From Eucommia ulmoides (Eukaryota > Streptophyta > Magnoliopsida > Garryales > Eucommiaceae), in contig CM028333.1 in the NCBI GenBank assembly GCA_016647705.1, positions 24,050,243 to 24,114,242 on the forward strand: a stretch of DNA of 64,000 nucleotides. The letters are read 5' to 3'. Each line of letters begins with the position of its first letter. The stretch's first letter is position 1. Made by a program: the position numbers and the translations under genes. Under the pieces are notes generated by a model that did no database searches, was not told where the DNA came from, and was given only the letters and a program-made list of their open reading frames with translations. Below are positions 22,305-34,056 of the stretch, in pieces.

Positions 22305-22685
22305 TGTTGAACCTAATTCTTTTATGAATAATTAAATGTTAATATTTTATAGAACTGTAGTATCAGATTTAAGTTCCATATGTTGAAATAAAAAAAGATT
22401 TGATCGAAAAGAATAATTGTTGAAGAATTCATAACGGGTGCAAGATGAAGGTAATGAAGTATTGAAGACAATTAGGTGAAAAAAAACTCATTACATTTAT
22501 ACTCTTAATGTAACCCGAATTAGGATCACGCACAACACGTTAAAATGAATAATTCTTATGCGTGTCCTAATCAGAAGTGACAAATTCAAGATTATAAATG
22601 GTTTTTATTATGTGTTGAAGTATAAAAATATTTTTGGTTGAAGGTCTAATTGAAAAAATGATTTTAACACTTAAAATGATGGATT
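22305..22685 (+). repeat. LTR-L: 5' piece of a degenerate long copia-type LTR
   Basis: TGTTGAACCTAATTCTTTTATG (22305) and ACTCTTAATGTAACCCGAATTAGGATCAC (22491-22519) match the 5' parts of LTRs A, D and F at the same spacing. It breaks off near 22685 against minus-strand gag. A matching later part of a plus LTR lies at 26445. Confidence 0.65.
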
Positions 22686-22689
22686 TTGA

Positions 22690-24118
22690 TAATTTGCAAG
22701 AAGCACCTCAAAGAGTTTCTAGATGATACCCATTCTACGTGGGTCCAATTTTGTTAGTTGGATTCTCCTTTGTTCCTTTAGGAACCCATACCTGCTTACA
22801 TTCATTTAGATCTCTTTAAAAAATATTTACTAGAGGTATGCCCCACAATATTACAGTTAAAACATTTCACAACTTTCTTAGTTTTATAAAAAAAAAATAA
22901 AATTAAATCTCTTTTGATTGATATTTTCTGAAAACCAAGACCGACTTTGTTAAAAACACCTTTAGAGTTTCCCGAAAGTATTTTGAAATTATTTTCACCA
23001 TTTGTAAATATGAAAAACAATAGAATCTAAATCCATAACTTTGGACCTCAACTCATTGTTTTCCTTTTCTAAATCACAAGAAACCGTTTTTGAAATTTGA
23101 TTTTTAAGATCGGTGTTTTCGGCCTCGAAATTTTCAATGCATTTGTTTAATGTAATTACTGTACTTTGTAGAGCATCAAGTTGAGAGCATTGATCCTTAT
23201 ACTAATGCAATAATTCTTGAAAAATATAAAAATAATTCATCAAAATCTAAAGGATAAAAACTAGAGCATTTAATTACCTCAACCTTATTGGCAATAAGGG
23301 CAAATGTTGGAGTTGCCTCATAATCGCTTAATGCTTCGGAACTATTGGAATCTATATCATCTCATGTTTCTTTCATGAATCTCTCTTTCCTTCTTAGTTT
23401 TCTTTCCGATTCAATCTCATATTGTTGCATAGCTAACTCGTGGGTTATTAGATCACTGATGAGTTCATCGGTAGTGAGTTTGGTGAGATCTTTGGCCTTT
23501 CTTGATTGCATTCACTTTTAATTCCCAGATATTGGGTAATGATATCATGATATTTTGTACTTTTTTCCTTATGGAATAAGATTTTCCAAGTTGATTAAGA
23601 CTGCTACATATGTTGATGAATCTCACAAACATTTCCGAGTTGGTTTTTGCATCATCTATTTTGAACACTTTGAATTGGTGAGTGTAAACATTGATTATGA
23701 ATTGCTTCACTTAATTAGTTCCCTCATATGTGGCTTTTAATGTATCCCATTTTTCTTTCGCAGAAACACAATTAGAAACTTTGTTGTACTCATTTGCATC
23801 TAAAGAACAAAGCAAAATGTTAATAACCTAAGAGTTGATAAATAATTTCTATTTATCAAAGGACCCCAGTTGTTCCTTCCCCTTAATTACTCCATTCTCC
23901 ATGAGAATGTAAGAACCGTCTTCAATAATCAACCATACCTCATAGTTAGTGGCTTGCAAAAATACAATCATCCGGTTCTTCCAAAAAGGCATAATTACTA
24001 CCTGTAAATAATAGTGGATGGTACATGGAATGCTCCTCACTGATAGAGCTCACATAATATGTCATGATCTTTATTAGCTATGATTTTAAGCCAATTGAGC
24101 TAAACCTTTAATGGCAAT
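22690..24118 (-). pseudogene. Copia gag remnant of element B
   Basis: On the minus strand, from right to left, are FWKNRMIVFLQATNYEVWL and IEDG (about 23.98-23.88 kb), a mid-gag helical part (NSEMFVRFINICSSLNQLGK, about 23.65-23.58 kb), and a CCHC-like knuckle CFNCNIVGHTSSKYF (about 22.87-22.82 kb) whose last Cys is replaced by Tyr. These match the gag of element C (53.8-55.3 kb) in order and wording. Stops and frameshifts are frequent. Pol is absent. It is followed upstream by LTR-B in the expected position. Confidence 0.75.
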
Positions 24119-26444
24119 TGTTGGCCTAATGAGTTACTCAAGAAGAAGGGTGAATTGGATAGTTATAAAAAATTTAAACAAATAAATCTTTAACATTTAA
24201 TTATCAAATAATCAATTTTTCTAAATTAATTATTATCTTCGTTACGCAACGAATAAGTGTTTAACTAGGTGCATACCCAAACAGAATATAAAGAAAATAA
24301 AGAATATAACACACTAAGATATATCCTAATTCAGCAAGGTAATCTTGCCTAATCTAGTCCCCCCGAGCTCCACGAAAATTTGCAACCTCTAAACCCCTTG
24401 ATTTCTTTAACGGTTGGAACCAAACCATTACAATGATTTTTTTGCCAGGCTTAAAATCAACCTTTACAATTTTCTTTTTCCCAAGCTAAGGGAGAACCTT
24501 ATCTTTTTATCATGCTAAAGACTAACCTAATTCTATTACAAGAAGAATCAAAACCTCACAACAATCACAAGTATCATCTTTTCAGGTAAGGATGGAACTT
24601 TTACAATTCACTCAAATTAATTCAATTGTAGGGAGAATCGAAACCTAGTTCTTTTCAAGGAAAAATAATAACCTAACATTTTTACTTAGGACAAAAATCA
24701 AACCCTAATATTTTCCACAGGAAAAATATCAAAACATAGCTATCCTGCCTAGACACCAGCCCAACCGTGTCCAATCTGCTCAAACTCACAAATATAAAAT
24801 AAAAAAATAAAAAAATGAGTTTCTTCCCACAAAGAGTTTTTACCAGCTCAATACAGTTATATTCGATTAATGTCCCGGAATTTACTACGTGATAGATACA
24901 ATGTGAGGCAAATTAATATCTGATTAATAAACAAGTGTGGACAACACAAATTAAAGCACATAATCAGATAATTACACAAAATTGTTTTAAAAAGATTTTC
25001 AGGCTCGTAAGTTTGAAAACAATTTTTCTAATGATCTTAACACCAAGCAAATAATAAAAATATGAAATCAAAATTAAGAACAATAACTTGGAAAGTTCTC
25101 ATAAAGAAAACACCGAAGAATGAAAACAGAATTGCAAGATAACACAAGTCAATGACGCCAAATCAATCAATGCTTTAGATCATGAACTTAGCATTAAATC
25201 TCTCTCGAAAATCTCAACAGAATAATAACTCTTAGAAAAACATAGGAACTGATGTTCTTGATGTATTTCATCTAAATCTCGCAGGTCTATACACATAGAC
25301 TGATAACAAGCCCTCCAACGGCTACTTTTCAAAAGATATGTCTCTAAAAGACACTCTTAGATCCCATATAATATAATCATTCAATTCTGGTGTAATTCAC
25401 TAAAAAATATCTTCTAAAACTCTCAAATAAGTCCATAAAATATTTCTCAATTATCAATCATAAAGATATGAAGTATTTAACTACTTAAATTGAGATAATC
25501 TTAAATTATGTGGACCAAATAAATAGGGATATTAAAATATATGTACTATATCTTTAATAATATCAGATCCCCAGAATTTCTCCCTTGGAATCATAAAAAA
25601 CGACTAGTTTTTTACTAAAACCGAAACAGTCGGTTGACCGATCCTTGGCCATCGGTTAACCGATTAATACAACATTGAAACCAGGTCAAACCAAAACCCC
25701 AGTCAATTGACCAATTCCTTTCTAGATAGTTGACCGATTGATATAGAGAGTTTCTCTGCCAAGCTTTCATCCCAATTGGTTCACCGATTGCTCCTTAATC
25801 GGTTGACCGATTGATTCAAAGACTTTCCTGCCAAAACGTGAATCCATTAGGTTGACCGATTGCTTTCAATCGGTTGACCGATCGATGCAGGGACTACACA
25901 TTTTACTCTGAAAACCTCATAGATTCAAACAGTTGACCAATCTCTTCCAAACAGTTAACCGATTGATTCTGGGTGGTCATTTCATTCACCAATTCTGCTC
26001 CAAAACTCACTACTTCATTTAGTTAACCGATTACTTTTCTCGGTTGACTGAATTGACCCTAAACTTCAACTTTTTATACTTTAATCCTTATTTTTAATTA
26101 GGTCAATTTCTATTTTCAATTTCACATAAAGCGCCCATAATAAATCAATAATTAGGATCTTAAATTCTATCGTTTCAACACACAAAAGATAACTCATTTA
26201 ATAGTGTCATGTGTGAGCCTAATTCGGGTTGCATTAAGAGTATAAAAGTATTGAGTTGTTTCTACTAATTTCTTCAAGGTCTTCAACACTTTTCATTTCT
26301 TCATTTCATACATCTTTGCATCCCTAACATTTTCTTTATGATGTCTTCAACAATATGGAACTCTTTTCTGAAATACTCAACAAACACATTAGTTCCACAA
26401 AAAATATCAACACTTAATTGTCCATCAAAACCTAGGGATCAACA
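24119..26444 (-). repeat. LTR-B: 5' LTR of element B (minus)
   Basis: The plus strand begins TGTTGGCCTAATGAGTTACTC and ends CCTAGGGATCAACA, the inverse of the TGTTGATCC...GGGCCAACA ends of the family. It contains the inverse of the conserved GACCTGCGAGATTT block (25275-25288) and a dense cluster of CGGTTGACCGATTG words (25628-26060). The primer site left of 24119 is too decayed to call. At 2326 bp it is among the complete copies. Confidence 0.8.
25628..26060. repeat. GGTTGACCGATTG palindrome cluster in LTR-B
   Basis: About ten copies of variants of CGGTTGACCGATTG, often in pairs separated by 10-14 bases, each an imperfect palindrome around GTTGAC/GTCAAC. The equivalent position in the other LTRs carries related GGTCGAC words. 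Confidence 0.85.
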
Positions 26445-26740
26445 GGGTTTAATCTTTACGCTAAGAAAATGAGTAGGGTTTGATCTTTAACTTATGAAAA
26501 AAAGATTAGGTTAATTTTTAACCTTTTAAAAGATTAGGTTTTAATTCTTCCTGTAATAGAATTACAGTATTGTAAAGGTTTTTCTTAAGCCTAAGAAAAT
26601 GATAAGTGTAATAGTGTGAGAGAGTGATAGGTTAATTCTGAGCTTGTGAAAAAAATTAGTGTTGTAAAGCCGACGTACTTGTAAAAAAAAAACAGAAATA
26701 AACTATATTTACATAGTTTTTTTTTGTTTAAACAAACACA
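26445..26740 (+). repeat. Later part of a plus-strand LTR (probably LTR-L), truncated
   Basis: The region contains the repeated 'GGTTTGATCTTTAACYTATG', 'AAAGATTAGGTTAATTTTTA' and 'TTCTGAGCTTGTGAAAAA' phrases found near the 3' part of LTRs A, D, F and G. It lies immediately right of LTR-B, suggesting element B landed in this LTR. The 3' end is missing. Confidence 0.6.
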
Positions 26741-27560
26741 CCCTAAACTTATTTGATTTGTACAATTTAAGGGGTGTGTAAAATATGAACGAAAAAATAC
26801 AAGTGAGTACTCGAATACCGAACCAATTAATAGCTCACCCAAAACCCAACCGCTCACATCAAGTAGCATAACGAATGCTAACTTGATTCACGCACATAGT
26901 GCTTTGGTTTAGCGATATAGGTTTGAAAAAAATTCAATCAGCTATGGTATTAGTTAAGTTTTCAGAATTGAAATGGCTATTAGGCTTCGACAGAGTAACG
27001 AGGGATAATGATATATCAAAGTAATCTTAAAAGGCTTAAGCGACAAAATGATTGCCTAAAATATATCTCCTGAACTACCTCGCCCAGGATTTCGCCTCGA
27101 ATTTCCCCCAAATCAAGTTCTAGAATCCCTATTGTCATGAAATTGAATGAAAGATAATCGTTTTCAAATCAATTAGATAGTGCTATATTGAGTAAAAAAA
27201 ACGTGCTCGTGCATTTAGGATCTACAATAACTTTTACTAAAATGATACGTTAAGCACACAGAACACATATGAATGAGCTTTACGCTCGACCTCAATAAAC
27301 AATTAGGGGACAGATTCATCATCGGGTAATGGCCCAGATGACATCAAAGCTCAGCACTTAACAATAACTATCCCAAACAAACATGCACACGATAAAAACA
27401 ATAAAACATAAACTACAACTAAAACATATACTAAAACATACTACACATCACCACCAACTTAACACAGGCAATGCCCAAAATGACCTATCAACGATCCCAA
27501 TGACATCATATTGCATGATAATAAAGACAGGGGTTTAAAACACATATCTAGAAGGCGAGA
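26741..27560 (-). other. Internal, non-coding part of an Athila/Tat-like element
   Basis: No readable pol. The stretch precedes gag-like sequence on the same (minus) element. Its left edge against the LTR fragment at 26740 is a truncation; no left LTR is present. Confidence 0.4.
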
Positions 27561-28400
27561 GGATCTCGCCTCCGAATCAAATTGACGGAGATGGATCTAA
27601 CTTCTTTTTTTTCCTTGGGTTGCCTCCCAAGAAGCGCTTGGTTTATGGTCGTCAGCCTGACATGCCAAAGTGTTGCGGCTTTCGCCCATAGTACGTATCA
27701 AATAACACCACATACAGGTCTTGGTTTAAAATGCCCTCAAGACTGGAGAGATATTTCTTTGAATGGCTCAATCTTTTAACATCATACCTCATCGGCTCAT
27801 GTACTTGGTGGGCATAAAAAGATATTGCTAACGGCGGCGAATGACAAGTAAGCCACATCGGATCCTCGTAGATGTGATCATCTTGGATTGATTGCAGCGT
27901 CCCCAACTGGAATTCAAACAGTGAAAATTTACAACGATTAATATGTGAATCTCCATCGATTTTACCCAAGTACGTCTCGCTTGTCTCTGGTTCCTCCTAG
28001 TGGCTTTCACAATTGGATTCGACTTTTTCGCCTCTCAGTGCCACTGTTTCTGTCTCGGCCTCAACAAAGCAGGTAAGCTAACTGATTTGCATCTGAAGAG
28101 ATGTTACGGTCATATCAATCTCGATGTAGGTCATCTTGATATTGGCAAGACGATCCTCGTGCTTGTTGAGTCGGTCATTCGTCTCCCTCCAAAATGCTTG
28201 AGTCTCCCTAATAAAATCAACAAATATTTCTTCCAGGATGGGGGAAGACTGAACGTATTGGTCCGGGGTGTCAATCCATGGCACCATAGTATTTAAAATA
28301 TGATAATCAAAGGCCATCATGTATTCCAACAACCAATGGGCTTCATCCGCGGTTAGTTGGTCGAAAGAGGTGGTATCATTTCCTCTTTCAACCCACATTC
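27561..28400 (-). pseudogene. Athila/Tat-like gag C-terminal remnant and downstream spacer
   Basis: On the minus strand an ORF at 28398-28078 has an acidic start, then a coiled-coil-like part (EEIFVDFIRETQAFWRETND, then NKHEDRLANIK) resembling the C-terminal part of Athila/Tat gag. A second ORF (27969-27652) follows. Near 27.63-27.61 kb the DNA encodes/contains the sequence complementary to TTGGGTTGCCTCCCAAGAAG, a phrase I associate with the spacer downstream of Athila-type gag. No protease, RT or integrase is recognisable, so this is a deletion derivative. Family assignment rests mainly on the primer site. Confidence 0.5.
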
Positions 28401-28662
28401 TGGTTGCGACTTAGTTGACACTCCCTTGAGAAATGATGGTTCAAAAACCGAAGCAGAAATTCCTTGTATTGATCCCAAGTACTATAAAACGGATTTGAAT
28501 CCAGTTGAAAAAAAAAACGCAAAAGTACCTGTCGATCTAACATCTTCAAGCACCTTGCAGAAAAATAAAAATAAAAACTACAAAGAAAAAATTATACACA
28601 AAAGAAATGCCTAAAGTAAAATCAGGTCATTTACTTACAATATCTATAATAATCTAAAAATC

Positions 28663-28681
28663 ATCCCCGACAACGGTGCCA
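28663..28681 (-). other. Primer-binding site, Athila/Tat type
   Basis: The minus strand reads TGGCACCGTTGTCGGGGAT, close to the TGGCGCCGTTGCCGGGGA site usual in plant Athila/Tat elements. It lies six bases inside LTR-H. Confidence 0.8.
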
Positions 28682-28687
28682 AAAACT

Positions 28688-30107
28688 TGGTAGCAGAATA
28701 TTACGTCGCTAACTTACACCGCAAGTGTACGGGTCAAGTTTTAGTATAGATGGGGAGAGTAAGGGTATCGTGTCCACAGGGAATGGTCGAGATTATTATC
28801 GAGTACCGCGATTATCATAACCTAATTTTATCTAGGCGCTAAAAATGTAATTTATAATTAATTAATACTAATACTAAAATTCTAATTAAACTATATTAAT
28901 ACTAGTATTGAGATGTTTAGGGAAAAGATTTCCTAAGGATTAACTTTGTTTACAAAAACGTGTTTGGTTTCGTTTTAGTTTACGTTAACGGCATTCGACT
29001 TATCCAACAATCTCGGTTTGTAAACTCACTCGCCACCTCTCCCGAGTGTAAGACAAGTGAATATACGACTTCACATCAACAAAGAAATCCCCCTCAACAT
29101 CTTAACGATACTAGGTCACATGAGTCTCGCCCATCGTCATTGATTGCACACTTTCCAACTCTCTTCCCGGTTATTGGATCATCGCGTTGTGTTTAACCTA
29201 ATTCGAATTCGGGGTTACCTCTTCTGAGTGTCAAACCCTGATTTCTCACTATATCTAAACGAGCATAATATCATGACAAATCGATAAACACAATCAAAAT
29301 ACGAAGAACATCCATTAAAGAAACACAAACTCAAACAAATCACATTTTCATAAATATTATTAATGCCTTAGACAATCCATGTTTAGCTAACGGCCATAAC
29401 CATATATACAATGAATAACGAGCTAAACATACTCAAACAATAATCCTAAGTTAAGAGATGAAGAAAGAAACGAGAAAAACTAGCTGTAGTCCGAAGATTT
29501 TTTGCTAAGAACGTTCCAATATTGCTTCTCCTTCTTTGCTTTGTGTTCTTCTCCTTAGGATTTGCTTGAGTTCCCCGAAACCTCTCAAAATGTGCCTCTA
29601 ATATGGTAAGAGGTCTAATGGCCTAAAATGAGGGAGGAAGAAGGATTAAACATAACAAAATATCCTAAAATATCAAAATAATGTCTAAATCTGGTACAGA
29701 GTGACCGCTGTGGCGGTGGGCATGTCGGCATAGTCTTCGCCACAGCGGTGGAGTCAGTGGTGGGCATAGGGACTTCTCTGCAGTTTCACCGCTGCGGTGG
29801 TGGATATCACCGCTACGGCGGTGAGTTTATAGCAACTTTAGGCCCATATTTGCATATTCACCGCCATGACGGTGGTCTGGACGCCGCGGCGGTGGACTGC
29901 TATTCAGAATATTGTCTCTTTGCTTATTTTCCCACCGTTCTTCCACTGTTCTTGATCCGATTTGATTGTTATTGATCTGTTTTCATGCGTTTTCACCTCA
30001 AACACCCGATTTATACAAAAACACATAAAACTATATTAAAACATACTAAACGTACTCGAAAACCAACAAGTTTGATTTGGAAATAGATAGGTAATTTACA
30101 CCTATCA
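28688..30107 (-). repeat. LTR-H: 5' LTR of the Athila/Tat-like element (minus)
   Basis: Read on the minus strand it begins TGATAGGTGTAAATTACC and ends TTCTGCTACCA. It shares with LTR-I and LTR-J the phrases around CACTTGCGGTGTAAGTTAGC and 'AAGTTTTAGTATAG' near the 3' end. It carries a CACCGCCGTAGCGGTGA palindrome cluster. The far end abuts LTR-J head-to-head. Confidence 0.8.
29700..29900. repeat. CACCGC-n-GCGGTG palindrome cluster in LTR-H
   Basis: Six to seven imperfect palindromes of the type CACCGCTACGGCGGTG or ACCGCTGTGGCGGTGG, spaced about 25-40 bp. They form a GC-rich island in an otherwise AT-rich LTR. Confidence 0.9.
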
Positions 30108-31152
30108 GACTTCCCTACCACTGCAGCAGTGAAACCACTATTACAGCGGTCTGACACCAGATCTTTTAGGATATTTTGAGATAGTTTGGATCCTATATAT
30201 ATTATCTCTTCTGCCCCAATCATGAGAGAACGTTTTATAGGAGGTATTGAGAGCTCCAAGGCCATTTAACCAAGAGAATATCACAATTCCAAGAAGGAGG
30301 AAACGATCTCGGAGCGATTTTAGCATCGATTCTTTGGATAATGGTTAGTCTCCTCATTTCTCTCTTTATTTCTTAGTTTGGTTGATTGTTTTGTATATGT
30401 TTTGCTTGTATTTTGTTAGATATGTGGTTATGGCCATGAAAAATAAACATATGTTGTCTAGGGAGCGATTTGTTTATAAAAACGTTGTTTGGTTAAATCT
30501 TTATTTCGTTATCGGTTGTTTATATTTATCCGATTGTGTTTACCATTTTATTATAATCTTAATATGTTTGTTATGGTATTAGGGTTGATTTTGAGAATAC
30601 GGGGTTTGACACTAGGGAGAGGTAATCCCGGATTCAGATTAGCATTTAAACACAACGTGATGATCTAATGACCCAAGAGGGCATTAGAAAGTATGCAATC
30701 TATGAGGTTGGGGCGAGACTCATGTAACCAAGTGTCATATAGACTCTCGAGAGGGACTTCGACATTGACGCGAAGTCACATATTCATTCACTTTACACTC
30801 GGGAAAGGTAGTGAGTGAGATTTCGAGACCTAGATTGTCAGATAATGTGAATGCCATTATTGTACACTAGATTGAATTGAATGCGTTTAAATGAACGATG
30901 TTAATCCCCAGATAATAAACTCCCTTAAACGTCAATATTAGTATATTAGGTTAATTAGTTTAATTAACTTAGTTTAGTATATTTTATTAACAAAAATATA
31001 AAATGAGTCGCCTAAATAAAGTTAGGTTATGACAATCGCGGTACTCAATGACCATCTAATCCAATCACTGTGACAACCTTTACTCTTCCAACTCTACTAA
31101 AACTTGACCCGTACACTTGCGATGAACGTAGCGACGTAATATTCCACTACCA
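30108..31152 (+). repeat. LTR-J: 5'-truncated LTR of the same family (plus)
   Basis: It begins within the palindrome cluster (CCACTGCAGCAGTGAAACCAC) and runs to CGACGTAATATTCCACTACCA, matching the 3' end of LTR-H read on the other strand. Orientation is opposite to LTR-H, so the two form a large inverted repeat with the junction at 30107/30108. The 5' part is missing. Confidence 0.7.
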
Positions 31153-31722
31153 CAAACCCTAGGTGCGATTTCAACTCTAAATCATTTCCTCCTCTTCCTA
31201 TTTTTTATTTTTCTATTAAATTTTATTTAGATTATTGTTTCTAATTTAACAATAAATCTGAATACAAACATAATTTTCATCTCGTTTCTGTTTTTGTTCA
31301 TTTTCCTATCTATTTTGTTTCACCTTCTTTCTGTTTTTGTTCTTAATATAATTAGACAAGAAAATGAATACAACATAATTTTGTATTCAGAATTTATGTA
31401 GAGATTTATATGTATAAGTTTACATCTTATTTATATATTTTATTGTGTGGATTTAGAAATCATGCACAAATTTATTTTTTCATTTTTTCCAATTGAGCTC
31501 AAATTAACCCAAAAAAAAAAAAAAAAAATGCTGCCAAATTTCGTGTTCCCACCCTTGTCCAAATCCTCTGCCTTTTTTTTGGTAAGCTATTCTCGTTTCT
31601 CTCTCTGCCATTGAGAGTCTCTCTCTCTAAAAAACCCTAGACGATAGAGGAGTCTCTCTTTCATTCTCACTCAGAATTCCCACAAGATCTCACTCTCTCT
31701 ATCTCATTGTCGTTGTCGCCCC
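31153..31722 (+). other. AT-rich DNA leading to a 5'-leader-like stretch
   Basis: AT-rich DNA to about 31560 includes a 20-nt A-run (31509-31528). It is then pyrimidine-rich and rich in CTCTCTC, AAACCCTAG and CTCACTC words, like a plant 5' leader. The leader-like DNA resumes at 34057 after a nested MITE/LTR insertion and leads to the fibrillarin fragment. Confidence 0.4.
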
Positions 31723-32190
31723 CTCTCCCTTAGGGATGGCAAAAAAATCGAACCGACGGGTAACCGAGAGAAACCGAACCGAATGGTCCGGGTTGAAACC
31801 GAAAAAATGGTTTTGGTTTTGGTTTTAGATTTAGAAACTGAAGCGATTTTGGGTTTGGTTTTGGTTTTAGGATAGTAACCGTGTAACCGAATCACGTAAC
31901 CGAACCGTGTAACCGATATATATATATATATATATATTATTTTGAATTTATTTAGTATTTATAATTTCATCCCTATTTTTATTTATTTACACTTCTAACC
32001 CTTTTAGTTTACACTTTAGTTAGTTTTTAGTTTATGTTGAAGGCTGTTTTTATGTAGTTGGTTCCACAAACTGTATAATTTTGAAGAATATTTTTATGTA
32101 ATTAGTTTTGCTATTGATTTTTAGTTATTTTAAAGAGTATACCATTTGTAGAATGTTTAGAATTAATAGTGAATTGTGGTTCGCGGTTGT

Positions 32191-32225
<35 letters not shown>

Positions 32226-32629
32226 AATTTAAAAATCTTAAACGGTTTCGTAGTTTTGGTTTTGATTTTGGTTCAAATTAAACGGTCCAGTTTTAAAATC
32301 CTTTAAAAAAAACTGACGATTTTGGTTTTGGTTTTGGTTTTACATATCTTAAACGGTTTTGGTTTTGGTTTTGCATAAAACGGAGCCGAACCTGGACCGT
32401 TGACATCCCTACTGATAGGTATGATTTACCTACATATTTTCAAACCGAATTAAGTTAGTTTTCGAACGTTTATATAGTATTTTATTACTTTTTAATTAGT
32501 TTTATTACTTTTTGTATAAATCAGATGTGTAGGGCAAAAAGATAGAAAACTAGAGTGAAAACGATGAGATCGAACCAAAAGCGGTCGAAGTTACTATGGA
32601 AAAAAAAGCTCGAAGGCAAAAATATGAAA

Positions 32630-32830
32630 CAGGCCCACCGCCTAGGCATCCAGACCACCGCCTAGGCGGTGAAGAAGCTGAGAAATGACCAAAGGCTATT
32701 GACAGCCCACCGCCTAGGCGAAAAACCAGCAGAAAGATTTATAAGTCCACCGCCTAATTCATTGCCAAGGTGATCACCAAACTGTGAATTCCTTCGCCTA
32801 GGCAGTGAATTCCTTCACCTAAGCGGAGAG
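32630..32830. repeat. CCGCCTAGGCGG palindrome cluster in LTR-I
   Basis: Variants of CCACCGCCTAGGCGGTGAA occur about six times, including a perfect CACCGCCTAGGCGGTG at about 32671. The position matches the cluster in LTR-H but the central bases differ (CTAG here, mostly C/G or TA there). Confidence 0.9.
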
Positions 32831-32878
32831 CCTTTGCACAACCTAGATATTTATTTAGATATTTTGAGATATTTTGCT

Positions 32879-32886
32879 TATAAATA
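32879..32886 (+). promoter_or_regulatory. TATA box of LTR-I
   Basis: TATAAATA lies just downstream of the palindrome cluster and upstream of pyrimidine-rich DNA, a plausible core promoter. In LTR-J the corresponding place has TATATATATT. Confidence 0.55.
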
Positions 32887-34056
32887 CCCTTCTCCTTCCC
32901 CTTCCTTTGAGCCCCCTCATCCATTTGGGAACCTTAAGCTATATTTAGGCTAGGGTTTAGGAGTTTTAGAGGTGGAGCTCACATCCCGAAGTGGAGAAGA
33001 CGGCAAATCGATCGTTGAGCGTTCTTAGCGATTTATCTTCGGACGAGGCTAAGTTCTTCGATTGTTTTTTCTTATTTCTTTAACTTAGGATCTTGTGAGC
33101 ATATTTAGCTTGTTATTTCATTGTAAATATGACTATGGCCATAGTTAAACATGGATTGTAGTAGGGATTAATAATAAATTTATAAATATGTTGTTTGGAT
33201 GATTTCAATGTTTCGTTTGTGATTGTTCTTTGTAGTTTGATTGTATTTATCGTATTGTTTGTTTATCATACTTAGTTAGATAAATGGAGAATATGGGATT
33301 TTGAAAAACCCCAGATTCGGATTAGGGTAAACAAACACCACGATTCTATAACCCGATTAGAGTTTGAATTATGGACAATCGATGACGTTGGGGCAAGACT
33401 CACGCGACCTAAGGTCGTTAAGACATTGAGGGAGACTTCTTCATTGACACCAAGTCGCTTTATATCCCTTGTCTTACACTCGAGAGAGGTAGCAATGAAG
33501 TTTTAAAACGGAGATTGTCGATAGGGTAAATATAACACACGATCCAATAACCCGGTCGGGAGTTGAATTGTGTGCAATCAATAACACTGGCCGAGACTCA
33601 CGTGATCTAGGGTCGTTAAGACGTTGAGGGGTACTTCTTTGTTGACTCGAAATCATGTATTCCCCTATATTACACTCGGGAGAGGTGGCGGTGGAGTATA
33701 CGTACCGAGATTGTCAAATAGGTCGAACACCATAAACGTGAGTAAATCGAGATCGAACACGTATTTGTAAACACGTTAATCCCTAGGAAATTCTTTACCC
33801 TAAAACATATTAGTATATTTATGTAGTTAATTTAGGTTATATTAGTATTAGTTTAATTAATTAAATACATTTGTTTTAGCCTAGATAAAGTTAGGTCACG
33901 ACAAGTACAGATTTCGATAGTAATGACCCCAATCCCTGTGGATACGATAAATCAATCTTAATGATCACACTATACTAAAACTTTGACCTCGTATACTTGC
34001 GATTAGTCAGATACGCCGAGGATGCAAAATCCTCTGCGCGTACACCTACTCTCCCT

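Larger units (their letters stand above)
32413..34044 (+). repeat. LTR-I: solo LTR, Athila/Tat-like family, 5-bp TSD
   Basis: It starts TGATAGGTATGATTTACC and ends GCGCGTACA. CCTAC flanks it on both sides (32408-32412 and 34045-34049). It is homologous to LTR-H (inverse) and LTR-J. It holds a CCACCGCCTAGGCGGTG cluster (32630-32830), a TATA box (32879) and the CACTCGGGAGAGGTGGC and ACACGAT-type repeats in its second half. No interior remains, which implies LTR-LTR recombination after insertion. Confidence 0.9.
31731..34048. mobile_element. hAT-type MITE (about 0.68 kb) with LTR-I nested in its last bases
   Basis: The left end is TAGGGATGGCAAAAAA, and the right end on the plus strand is TTGACATCCCTA, a short inverted repeat typical of plant hAT MITEs. 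The 8-bp target duplication CTCTCCCT is exact: 31723-31730 on the left and 34049-34056 on the right, the latter visible only after the nested LTR-I is set aside. The interior is built from GGTTTTGGTTTTGG and GTAACCGAACCG words, and includes (TA)n at 31918-31937 and a long T-run at 32192-32221. No transposase is present. Confidence 0.85.

Noticed and set aside
31145-31165. CCACTACCACAAA as the left terminus of a CACTA element spanning to 37776.
   Set aside because: It does not match the inverse of the 37776 end (CACTACAACAAAAATGG) and is better explained as the end of LTR-J.
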